From positions 1 through 11,320 of the forward strand of contig DAOQMM010000117.1 of the NCBI GenBank assembly GCA_035335645.1: a DNA stretch of 11,320 bases, read 5' to 3'. A program made the position numbers and the translations under genes. The notes below the pieces were generated by a model that worked only from the letters and a program-made list of their open reading frames with translations, did no database searches and had not been told where the DNA came from. Shown in pieces: positions 1 through 6,398 of this stretch. How positions within the stretch are numbered: the first letter of the stretch is position 1; each line of letters begins with the position of its first letter. This DNA is from Zoogloea sp035335645. Its GTDB lineage: Bacteria > Pseudomonadota > Gammaproteobacteria > Burkholderiales > Rhodocyclaceae.

Positions 1-889
1 GCTTATGCCAGGCGCCGGACAGGGTCATGATGCCGTTGATCATGCCGCCCCAGGAGGGAGCCAGCAGGATGAGGGAGAAGACCATGCCGAGGGACTGGGT
101 CCAGTCGGGCAGCGCGGTGTAGTGCAGGTGGTGCGGGCCGGCCCACATGTAGGTGAAGATCAGCGCCCAGAAGTGCACCACGGACAGACGGTAAGAGTAC
201 ACCGGACGACCCGCCTGCTTCGGCACGAAGTAGTACATCATGCCGAGGAAGCCCGCGGTCAGGAAGAAGCCCACCGCATTGTGGCCGTACCACCACTGGA
301 TCATCGCGTCCTGAACGCCAGCATAGGCAGAGTAGGACTTGGTCAGCGAAACCGGGATCTCGGCGCTGTTAACCAGGTGCAGCAGGGCAACGGTCAGAAT
401 GAAGCCGCCGTAGAACCAGTTCGCCACGTAGATGTGGGTGGTCTTGCGGGTGGCAACGGTGCCGAAGAACACGACCGCATACGACACCCACACGAGGGTG
501 ATCAGGATGTCGATTGGCCATTCGAGTTCGGCATATTCCTTGCCGGAGGTGAAGCCCAGAGGCAGAGTGATCGCAGCGAGCACGATGATCAGCTGCCAGC
601 CCCAGAAAGTGAAGGCCGCGAGGCCTGGGGCGAAGAGCCGGGTGTGGCAAGTACGCTGCACACAGTAGTACGACGTGGCAAAAAGCGCACAGCCACCAAA
701 CGCAAAGATCACCGCGTTGGTGTGGAGCGGGCGAAGCCGTCCGAAGTGCAGCCATTCGGCAACGTTCAACTGGGGCCACACGAGCTGTGCTGCGACGATA
801 ACGCCGACCAGCATGCCCACGATGCCCCAAACCACCGTCATGATGGCGAACTGCCGCACGACTTTATAGTTGTAAGTCTGCGATTGCAT
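1..889 (-). CDS. ccoN: Cytochrome c oxidase, cbb3-type, subunit I (CcoN), N-terminal 296 codons; truncated by window edge
   Basis: CcoN is the heme-copper catalytic subunit of cbb3 oxidase, an inner-membrane terminal oxidase with high O2 affinity; it reduces O2 to water with electrons from c-type cytochromes and pumps protons. Reading from the ATG at 889 gives a highly hydrophobic multi-pass protein. Visible ligands: His56 (LHTNAVIF, low-spin heme b), His203 in WWYGHNAVGF (CuB), Tyr247 in FTYMWAGPHH (the helix VII tyrosine cross-linked to the CuB histidine), and His253-His254 (CuB). These sit at a constant offset of four from the Pseudomonas stutzeri numbering H207/Y251/H257/H258. A good ribosome site (GAGGTGA, about 5 nt before ATG) supports the start. 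The remainder of ccoN, and presumably ccoO/Q/P, lie left of the window. The FNR-type box upstream indicates induction at low oxygen. Confidence 0.97.
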   Translation of the reverse strand, partial: MQSQTYNYKVVRQFAIMTVVWGIVGMLVGVIVAAQLVWPQLNVAEWLHFGRLRPLHTNAVIFAFGGCALFATSYYCVQRTCHTRLFAPGLAAFTFWGWQLIIVLAAITLPLGFTSGKEYAELEWPIDILITLVWVSYAVVFFGTVATRKTTHIYVANWFYGGFILTVALLHLVNSAEIPVSLTKSYSAYAGVQDAMIQWWYGHNAVGFFLTAGFLGMMYYFVPKQAGRPVYSYRLSVVHFWALIFTYMWAGPHHLHYTALPDWTQSLGMVFSLILLAPSWGGMINGIMTLSGAWHK

Positions 890-928
890 GTGAGTCACCT
901 CATTAAGAAAAAACAAAAACCCCCCTGA

Positions 929-949
929 CTGCCGACGCATGGCCGGCAG
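929..949 (-). other. Leader hairpin of ccoN with following G6/T-rich tract
   Basis: CTGCCG (929-934) and CGGCAG (944-949) form a 6-bp stem with a 9-nt loop. Read leftward, the stem is followed by TCA, six G, five T, one G and six T, ending just before the ccoN ribosome site. It would start about 5 nt into the transcript if the predicted start point near 954 is right. It may be a 5'-stabilising stem or a weak attenuator; the U-tract lies too far from the stem for a classic terminator. The dyad is seen; the role is inferred. Confidence 0.4.
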
Positions 950-953
950 GCTT

Positions 954-966
954 CCGCGGAAGGATA
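954..966 (-). promoter_or_regulatory. Predicted -10 element and start point of ccoN
   Basis: On the minus strand TATCCT occupies 966-961, four of six matches to TATAAT. It implies a transcription start near 954 and a leader of about 65 nt. The FNR-type box would then be centred at about -40.5, matching the spacing of class II FNR-activated promoters (about -41.5), where the activator replaces the -35 element. No clear -35 hexamer is visible, which fits. Confidence 0.45.
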
Positions 967-987
967 CGCCGCGATCAGAGCGACATT

Positions 988-1001
988 TTGACACAGATCA
1001 A
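988..1001 (-). promoter_or_regulatory. FNR/Anr-type binding site upstream of ccoN
   Basis: On the minus strand the site reads TTGATCTGTGTCAA, against the family consensus TTGAT-N4-ATCAA; nine of ten half-site bases match (G in place of A at the start of the second half). It lies about 105 bp before the ccoN start, and no other gene reads away from it. FNR/Anr/FixK-family control of ccoNOQP is well established, so low-oxygen activation of ccoN is the expected role. Confidence 0.8.
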
Positions 1002-1095
1002 CCGGGATGCGCCCCGGGATGGCAAGGACTCGTTACACGGCGCGCCTTTCGGGCGGCCGCCGATGATCGGCGCAATGGCCGAGAAACCAGTCCCT

Positions 1096-2670
1096 TCAAG
1101 GCACGCGCCACGCGCCTTGAGGCTGCCATTTTCCATCTGGCATTATTTTCAGGAGGTAGGCACCTTTGGAACCGAATCGTTGCCCGGGCCCGAGGGTGAA
1201 GCGGGGGTAGGCCGTCGCCACCGCGCCTGCGTAGGCTTCCTCCACCCGTTCGAGCAGCACTTCGCGGGTCGGATGTTCAGGCAGGGTGTAGAGCGCCCGC
1301 GCCACCACCTCGCAGGCGGAGAACGAATCGCCCTGAACCCGTGCCGTACTCCGCACGAGGGCCAACCCGTGACCCGCCATCCAGCCGCCTAGATTGAAGA
1401 CCTGTCGGCCGAGCCGCAGGTCGGGCAGATCGAAGGGGTAGACAACGCGAACCGCCGGGCGCCACGGGGGGGGAATCAGGGATGTATCGACGCCCGTATC
1501 GAATCCGGCGAGGCTGGCGGAAAGGTAAACGCGGACGCCATCGGGGGGCTCGGGCACCGCCATGAAGAAAGACGCCAGATCGGTCGGCGCCAGCCACAGG
1601 ACCAGCACCTCACCGGCGCGGATCCAACCCGGATCAGCGCCGGACGACACCGCCCGGTTCGGAATGCCGGGCAAGGCGCTGGCCAGTGCCGCCGCGCCGT
1701 ACCGGCCGATATCCCGACGCTGGAACACCTGTACGAGGCGCTCCGGCATGTCGCCCGATTCATCCAGATCTGCGGCGATCACCCCGGCCTCCACGCCCAC
1801 GCCCGGAGACAGGTACATCGAGGCGTGCGGTGGCGGCTGCTCACCGGGCGCGTCCGTATTGGGAAACAGGCACGGCAGGGCATTCGCTTCACAGAATGCA
1901 TGCACGTGGGCCCAGTCACGCCCGATGCCGCCCAGCAGCGCGAAGACTGGCCGTTCCATTCGAAACGCCTCCAGTTGACCGCGCCAAGTCTCGGGCGGCC
2001 CGCTCAGCGCCCATTCATCCAGCGTCCAGGGCCGCCGACCACTCCCCGGGCGCGGGCTGCGTTCGGCAACGCACGTAGACAGCACGGCGCGCATGGCCGC
2101 CGACTGCGACGGATCGGCGTCGGGCAGGATCACCGTTGCGAGGCGAATCGCCCCGCCGGGTTGGGGATCGATGCCGTCCGCCGGTGTGGCATCCAGACTG
2201 TGCAGGTAGGCCGTCAGCGCGGCGATGTCGCGAGAACTCAGGTCGTACCGCGGCATCAGCCCGTCGAACCGGGCACCACCCGCACCGATCCCTTCGCGCA
2301 GGGCCCGTGCGAGGCTGATGTCGTCGTAGGCGGGCCGAGTCCGGAATCCGTAGTCCTGCAGGGCCATGCCCGCTGCGCGGCGGGGAAGGTGCCCGGGGGG
2401 TGGCGAACCCGGGTTGAAGAGCACACGCCCCTGGATCGACGGCACGATGACAACACCTTCCACCGTGCCGGCACCGCTGCGTCGATGGCACTGGACACAG
2501 GCCATATCGCGCCCCTGCAGACGCCCGTCGCCATCGCGCCGGGCCAGCAGGGCCGAACCATCGGCGCGACGTCCTTCCATATAGAGGCGACGTCCCTCGG
2601 CGAACAACCCGTCGTCCGCTGCCGCAACTCCGATCATGCCCGCGAACAGCAGCGGTCCCCACCACCGCAT
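1096..2670 (-). CDS. Secreted mono-heme cytochrome c fused to a periplasmic-binding-protein-like domain (524 aa)
   Basis: Residues 1-18 form a signal peptide (MRWWGPLLFAGMIGVAAA), so the protein is periplasmic. Residues about 20-155 are a class I cytochrome c domain: heme site CVQCH at 58-62, likely axial Met139 in GLMPRYDLS, and a closing helix DIAALTAYLHSL. From about 170 to the end the sequence resembles a type 1 periplasmic binding protein (branched-chain amino acid/amide type), with FALLGGIGRDWAHVHAFCEANALPC-like and LGPGQRFGSKGAY-like stretches. A protein of this layout is sometimes named cytochrome c/ABC transporter substrate-binding protein; its function is unknown. The ATG at 2670 was chosen over an upstream in-frame ATG at 2748 because it begins the signal peptide and overlaps the SCO stop by one base (TGATG), implying translational coupling. 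No transporter permease gene is nearby, so redox carriage or ligand sensing is more likely than import (inference). Confidence 0.85.
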   Translation of the reverse strand: MRWWGPLLFAGMIGVAAADDGLFAEGRRLYMEGRRADGSALLARRDGDGRLQGRDMACVQCHRRSGAGTVEGVVIVPSIQGRVLFNPGSPPPGHLPRRAAGMALQDYGFRTRPAYDDISLARALREGIGAGGARFDGLMPRYDLSSRDIAALTAYLHSLDATPADGIDPQPGGAIRLATVILPDADPSQSAAMRAVLSTCVAERSPRPGSGRRPWTLDEWALSGPPETWRGQLEAFRMERPVFALLGGIGRDWAHVHAFCEANALPCLFPNTDAPGEQPPPHASMYLSPGVGVEAGVIAADLDESGDMPERLVQVFQRRDIGRYGAAALASALPGIPNRAVSSGADPGWIRAGEVLVLWLAPTDLASFFMAVPEPPDGVRVYLSASLAGFDTGVDTSLIPPPWRPAVRVVYPFDLPDLRLGRQVFNLGGWMAGHGLALVRSTARVQGDSFSACEVVARALYTLPEHPTREVLLERVEEAYAGAVATAYPRFTLGPGQRFGSKGAYLLKIMPDGKWQPQGAWRVP

Positions 2671-3347
2671 CAACGCCGTCCGCCCGCCACGCCGTGAACC
2701 TCGGCAAGAATCCGTTCTGCGGATGCGATTCCGTCGAGTCGGATCCACGACTCACCCGGCTGGCGCCGGATGAAGGTGACGGGCGTGTGCCCCATCTTGT
2801 CCGGACGGAACACATTGAACGCCTGCTGAATCGACGTGCTCGCAGCCTCTGAACCGGTCAGAAAGACCCATGGCGCAACGGCGCCGTACTGCGCGCCGTA
2901 CGCCTTCAGGCGCCGCGGCGTGTCCTGCTCGGGATCGATGGACACGGAAATCAGGCGCACGGATTCCCGTTCCGCCCCGAGCCGCTCCTGCACTTCGGCG
3001 AACACCCGGGTCATGGGCGGACAGATCGCGGTACAGGTCGTATAGATGAAGTTCACGACCACTGGACGGCCCTCACCCACAAACTCTGCAAAGGACTTGT
3101 TCACGCCCTCCGCGCTGCGCTGGCCGACCGGCGGCAACACCACCTTCTGCTCGGACCGAACCACGGCGGCCGAGGGCGGTGGCATAAGGTGATGGGCGTG
3201 GTGGTCTTGGTGGACGTGGTGCCCCGGATCATCCGCCCGGACGGCGGTGGAGGACATCACTGCGCACAGCGCCAGAACACGTGCCGCCAGGCGCAGGGAC
3301 TGCGCGGGACATCGGGAGAACAGGTCGATCATGATGGGGTTATCCAT
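2670..3347 (-). CDS. SCO1/SenC-family copper chaperone with His-rich N-terminus
   Basis: SCO proteins are membrane-anchored or periplasmic thioredoxin-fold proteins that bind copper through CxxxC and a distal His, and deliver or reduce copper for oxidase assembly. From the ATG at 3347 the protein has 225 aa: a hydrophobic export segment (about 18-36), a His-rich stretch at 43-53 with seven His in eleven residues, then the SCO domain with Cys105 and Cys109 in TTCTAICPPM, ISVSIDPEQDTP, and His187 in KMGHTPVTF. All three copper ligands are present. SenC/PrrC relatives support CuB insertion in cbb3 oxidases when copper is scarce, and ccoN lies two genes downstream; a multicopper oxidase is encoded divergently. 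The start is uncertain: neither 3347 nor the in-frame ATG at 3332 has a visible Shine-Dalgarno, and an ATG at 3434 would lengthen the N-terminus without improving the signal. Confidence 0.9.
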   Translation of the reverse strand: MDNPIMIDLFSRCPAQSLRLAARVLALCAVMSSTAVRADDPGHHVHQDHHAHHLMPPPSAAVVRSEQKVVLPPVGQRSAEGVNKSFAEFVGEGRPVVVNFIYTTCTAICPPMTRVFAEVQERLGAERESVRLISVSIDPEQDTPRRLKAYGAQYGAVAPWVFLTGSEAASTSIQQAFNVFRPDKMGHTPVTFIRRQPGESWIRLDGIASAERILAEVHGVAGGRR

Positions 3348-3453
3348 GGGAAGGAGGCGTGCGGCGGGGACATTCCCCGCCCGCTGGCCGGATTGTCCCG
3401 AGCCAGTCCCTGCACGCCCCGTGACAGGCGCCACATTGTTCGGTCGACCCGCG

Positions 3454-3473
3454 GCAAATCCCGTTAAATTTGC
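3454..3473. promoter_or_regulatory. 20-bp dyad GCAAAT-N8-ATTTGC in the divergent SCO/GspC-like promoter region
   Basis: A perfect 6-bp inverted repeat with an 8-bp spacer lies in the AT-rich centre of the gap between two divergent genes, about 107 bp from the SCO start and 88 bp from the GspC-like start. A weak rightward promoter (TTGCTT at 3470-3475 with TAATGA near 3491) overlaps its right half. Its position and symmetry suggest an operator shared by both directions. It does not match a copper-regulator box I recognise, and the regulator is unknown. Confidence 0.4.
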
Positions 3474-3561
3474 TTACACGCACGAACATTTAATGATTTT
3501 GGAAATTCTGCCGGTGGTACGGTGAGGGCATCTCCTTTGAATCTGCCAACGCCACCCGCCC

Positions 3562-4155
3562 ATGAATAAAAAGAACACCCTACTCGCAGCCCTGGCCGTC
3601 ATCGTCGGCGTATTCATCCTGATCATCAGCCTGCCAGACCGTTCGGACCCACCTCTGCCTGTTCCGCTCGTGGCCGCCCCCGGCGAACCCATCCCCGGAC
3701 GGGTACCAGAAACGGATCGCTTCCGACTTCATGGCATCATCGGAGAAAGCGCGGGGCATGCGGGTTCGGCCCTGATTGCCGAAGGCGACGGCCCGGCCCT
3801 TCATGTGTCCGAAGGGGGCGAACTCCGACCGGGTGTGCGCCTCGAGCGGGTATTACCCGACAGGGTGCTGCTCCGCCTCGACGGGGTCGCCGCCCCCATC
3901 GAGCTCACCCTGGCGGTCACCGTAGCCAGCACGCCGGAACTCCTCGCGCCTCCGCCGCTCGCCACGTCGACCGGCTCGGGCGGCGATCACGAATTGCCTG
4001 GTCCACCGCGTGGCAGCGCACCGCCCATTCAGCCTGCCACGCTCCCGCGCGACCGTGTGGCCGCCCCCATCGATGCCTCCGGTCCGCCGCCTGGCACCGG
4101 CCTCACGGGCCCGGCCCTCAGTGGCCCTAGCCCGGGTGGCTCGACGGAAAAATAG
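3562..4155 (+). CDS. GspC HR-domain-like single-pass membrane protein (197 aa), orphan
   Basis: Residues 1-6 are polar and basic, 7-24 form one transmembrane helix, and 25-50 a Pro-rich linker. Residues about 52-117 (from FRLHGIIGES to PIELTL) resemble the periplasmic homology region of GspC/T2SSC, which in type II secretion links the inner-membrane platform to the GspD secretin. The usual C-terminal PDZ or coiled coil is missing; residues 125-197 are instead rich in Pro, Gly, Ser and Thr and probably disordered. No other secretion genes are in the window. The gene ends 253 bp before a Tat-exported multicopper oxidase on the same strand, so it may be an adaptor for its surface delivery (inference). 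No clear Shine-Dalgarno precedes the ATG, but the start gives the membrane helix exactly. A PilP-like relative is an alternative. Confidence 0.7.
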   Translation: MNKKNTLLAALAVIVGVFILIISLPDRSDPPLPVPLVAAPGEPIPGRVPETDRFRLHGIIGESAGHAGSALIAEGDGPALHVSEGGELRPGVRLERVLPDRVLLRLDGVAAPIELTLAVTVASTPELLAPPPLATSTGSGGDHELPGPPRGSAPPIQPATLPRDRVAAPIDASGPPPGTGLTGPALSGPSPGGSTEK

Positions 4156-4188
4156 TCGATTCCGCCAAACCATCGCGAAAGTTCGCAA

Positions 4189-4214
4189 GAAATTCTCACA
4201 CCGCTGGGAATTTC
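4189..4214. repeat. 26-bp inverted repeat GAAATTC-N12-GAATTTC between the GspC-like gene and the oxidase
   Basis: Perfect 7-bp arms are separated by 12 bp, with centres 19 bp apart, or close to two helical turns. It lies 34 bp after the GspC-like stop and 195 bp before the oxidase start, in an AT-richer stretch. It could be an operator for the oxidase gene or, read as RNA, a weak terminator hairpin (ACCTTTATTC follows, without a real U-run). The repeat is seen; its role is not settled. Confidence 0.4.
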
Positions 4215-4302
4215 ACCTTTATTCACCCAAATTCATCAAAAACAGTCGGACCATTTGTAACCGAACATTTCCGCCCAAGCGCAGCGTCCTCGCCATTCGA
4301 CG

Positions 4303-4338
4303 CACACCACGCACGTGCCCCACACCACGCACGTGCCC
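4303..4338 (+). repeat. Exact 18-bp tandem duplication upstream of the multicopper oxidase
   Basis: The unit CACACCACGCACGTGCCC occurs twice without a gap or mismatch (4303-4320 and 4321-4338). Each copy contains the palindrome GCACGTGC (4311-4318 and 4329-4336), so two identical palindromes lie 18 bp apart, 71-91 bp before the oxidase ATG. It is either a recent slippage duplication or a pair of regulator sites. No reading frame through it resembles the oxidase, so it is treated as non-coding leader. Confidence 0.6.
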
Positions 4339-4408
4339 GTCTCGCCGACGGTGGACGTGCGACGGGCGCCACTACGCCACACCCCTCCTCCTTGCAAAGG
4401 ATTTCACG

Positions 4409-6277
4409 ATGAAACCGAACAGACGAACCCTCCTGAAAGGTGGCGCGGCCGGCCTGCTCTCGGCGCTGATCGCACCGCCCGGCCTCGCCCAGACCGCGTC
4501 CTCCGTGCTCGGAGCCAGCAAAGGCCGGCAATTCAGCCAGTTGATGCCCAACCCCCTGGATCCCGCCAACCTGTTCGCGCCCGACATGTTCGGCGGCACC
4601 ACCTACACCCTCAAGATCCGGGAATTCAGCGCCAATCTGGGTCTGGTCAATCCTGCCACGGGCGCCCCCCTGCCCACGACGCTGTGGGGCTATGGCACGG
4701 CAAACCAGGCGCCGACCTATCCGGGTCGGACCTTCAACGTGCGCCAGAACAAGGCCATCACCGTCCGCTACCAGAACGAACTGCTCAACGCCGCCGGACC
4801 ACTGCCCCACCGTCTGCCGGTCGACACCACCATCGACTGGGCCAATCCGGGCAACCTGGGCGGCCGCGCCCCGGTACCGCTGGTCGCCCACCGCCACGGT
4901 GGCGACCAGGGCACCCTCAGCGACGGCCTGCCCGACGCCTGGTCCACACCCGACGCCAACCGGGACGGCATGCCCGACTACCGGGGCCGCATCTACAGCG
5001 CAGCCTATACCTTTGACAATTCCCAGGAGGCCGGCCACCTCTGGTACCACGACCATGCGCTGGGCGTGACCCGCCTCAATGTGTACATGGGTCTTGCCGG
5101 AAACTACTTCATCCGCGACAGCAATGAGGACGTCCTGGTCCGCTACGGCCACCTGCCGGCCTATCCTTACGAAGTGCCGGTCTGCATCCAGGACCGTTCG
5201 TTCACGTCCACCGGCGCCCTGAACTACCCGGCCACCGATCCGGCCAACCCGTCCGCACCCACACCGACGCATCTGCCTGAATTCTTCGGCGACATCATCG
5301 TGGCCAACGGCGTGCCCTGGCCGCGCATGGACGTGGAACCCCGCGTCTACCGCCTGCGCCTGCTCAACGGCTCCGACTCCCGCGTCTACACCCTCAGCCT
5401 GGCCGCCGAAAAATTCCCCAACACGCCGCTCACCTTCTGGCAGATCGGCACCGACCTGGGCCTCATGAACGCCCCGGTCGCCCTGACCGCCCTGACCCTC
5501 GCGCCGGGTGAGCGCGCCGACGTGCTGGTGGATTTCTCCCGCATCGCCTGGTGGTATCACGGCAAGGTGATTGTGCGGAACGGCGCCAACACGCCCTTCC
5601 CCAACGGCGCACCGCCGGTAGCCGGACTCACCGACCGGGTCATGGCGTTCAGCGTCACCAAGCCCCTGGGCTACTATGGCTTCAGCTTCTCGGCCTTGTC
5701 GGCCTTGTGTCTGCCCGGCAACCTGCGGCCGGTACTGGGCCCCGTGCCGATGCCATCATCGGCCAACGCCAAGGTACGCAAGCTCATGCTGTTCGAAGGC
5801 ACCGACGCCTACGGCCGCCTCCAGACCATGCTCGGCACCGTCAATCCGGCGCCCGGCAATCCGGCCGGCCCCGGATTCGGCACCTTCCTGTACACCGACC
5901 CGGTCACCGAGAACATCAAGGTGGGCAGCACCGAGATCTGGGAGATCCACAACACCACCGTAGACGCCCACCCCATCCATCTGCATCTCGCCAACTTCCG
6001 CGTCCTCGACCGGCAGCCCTTCACCGGCACCCTCGTCCCCAAGCCCATGGGTCCGGGCGGAATCGCCTCCGGCGGCTACCTCACCCAGGTCAACGTCGGC
6101 GGCACTCGGCGCCCGGCCCTCGCCAACGAGCAGGGGCGCAAGGACACGGTGCTGGCCTATCCGGGCGAGGTGACCCGCATCATCGCCACCTTCAACCGGC
6201 CGGGTGAATACGTGTGGCACTGCCACATCCTGTCCCACGAAGACCACGAGATGATGCGCCGCTTTGTCGTTGCCTGA
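4409..6277 (+). CDS. Tat-exported multicopper oxidase, CotA/phenoxazinone synthase type (622 aa)
   Basis: Multicopper oxidases take single electrons from phenols, metals or other donors at a type 1 copper and reduce O2 to water at a trinuclear centre. The ATG at 4409 follows AAAGGA by 7 nt and starts a twin-arginine signal (NRRTLLKGG, Arg5-Arg6, hydrophobic 11-23, cleavage near 28), so the folded protein goes to the periplasm. Four copper motifs are complete: HRHGG (His161, His163), HLWYHDH (His210, His214, His216), HPIHLHL (His521, His524, His526) and HCHILSHEDHEM (His604, Cys605, His606, His610, axial Met615). The first motif has Arg between the histidines where CotA has Leu. The Met-rich insert of CueO is absent, so simple assignment as a copper-tolerance cuprous oxidase is not supported. 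Bilirubin-, Mn(II)- or phenol-oxidising activity is possible; the substrate is unknown. SCO and the GspC-like gene nearby suggest copper loading and export support. Confidence 0.93.
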   Translation: MKPNRRTLLKGGAAGLLSALIAPPGLAQTASSVLGASKGRQFSQLMPNPLDPANLFAPDMFGGTTYTLKIREFSANLGLVNPATGAPLPTTLWGYGTANQAPTYPGRTFNVRQNKAITVRYQNELLNAAGPLPHRLPVDTTIDWANPGNLGGRAPVPLVAHRHGGDQGTLSDGLPDAWSTPDANRDGMPDYRGRIYSAAYTFDNSQEAGHLWYHDHALGVTRLNVYMGLAGNYFIRDSNEDVLVRYGHLPAYPYEVPVCIQDRSFTSTGALNYPATDPANPSAPTPTHLPEFFGDIIVANGVPWPRMDVEPRVYRLRLLNGSDSRVYTLSLAAEKFPNTPLTFWQIGTDLGLMNAPVALTALTLAPGERADVLVDFSRIAWWYHGKVIVRNGANTPFPNGAPPVAGLTDRVMAFSVTKPLGYYGFSFSALSALCLPGNLRPVLGPVPMPSSANAKVRKLMLFEGTDAYGRLQTMLGTVNPAPGNPAGPGFGTFLYTDPVTENIKVGSTEIWEIHNTTVDAHPIHLHLANFRVLDRQPFTGTLVPKPMGPGGIASGGYLTQVNVGGTRRPALANEQGRKDTVLAYPGEVTRIIATFNRPGEYVWHCHILSHEDHEMMRRFVVA

Positions 6278-6286
6278 CGGCCCTCC

Positions 6287-6318
6287 GGGCTTGGCGCGCG
6301 CACCGCTGCGCCAGGCCC
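6287..6318. terminator. Strong hairpin after the multicopper oxidase gene
   Basis: GGGCTTGGCGC (6287-6297) pairs with GCGCCAGGCCC (6308-6318): 11 bp including one T-G wobble, with a 10-nt loop, beginning 10 nt after the oxidase stop. It has no following T-run, so it may be a 3'-end stabiliser or a Rho-assisted terminator rather than a classic intrinsic one. Confidence 0.5.
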
Positions 6319-6347
6319 GCACGGAACCGGGCCGGCCCGATCCGGGC

Positions 6348-6353
6348 TAAAAT
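6348..6353 (+). promoter_or_regulatory. Predicted -10 box (TAAAAT) of the FAD dehydrogenase gene
   Basis: TAAAAT matches five of six bases of TATAAT and stands out in a very GC-rich stretch 45 bp before the ATG at 6399, placing transcription start near 6360. No good -35 hexamer is visible about 17 bp upstream. It separates expression of this gene from the oxidase before it. Confidence 0.5.
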
Positions 6354-6398
6354 CGCGTCCCGATCGCCTCCCGCGGGCCGTCCGCCCGCCCTGTTCCG

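Noticed and set aside
1058..1072. Small dyad CGCCG-ATGAT-CGGCG after the cytochrome-PBP gene as terminator
   Set aside because: Only a 5-bp stem and no T-run on the minus strand; too weak to call.
4010..4408. N-terminal extension of the multicopper oxidase reading frame
   Set aside because: It overlaps the GspC-like gene in another frame, has no family resemblance, and the ATG at 4409 has a ribosome site and starts a clear Tat signal.
4223..5560. Long minus-strand open frame opposite the multicopper oxidase
   Set aside because: Val/Gly-rich antisense shadow typical of GC-rich genes; the plus strand carries the recognisable oxidase motifs.
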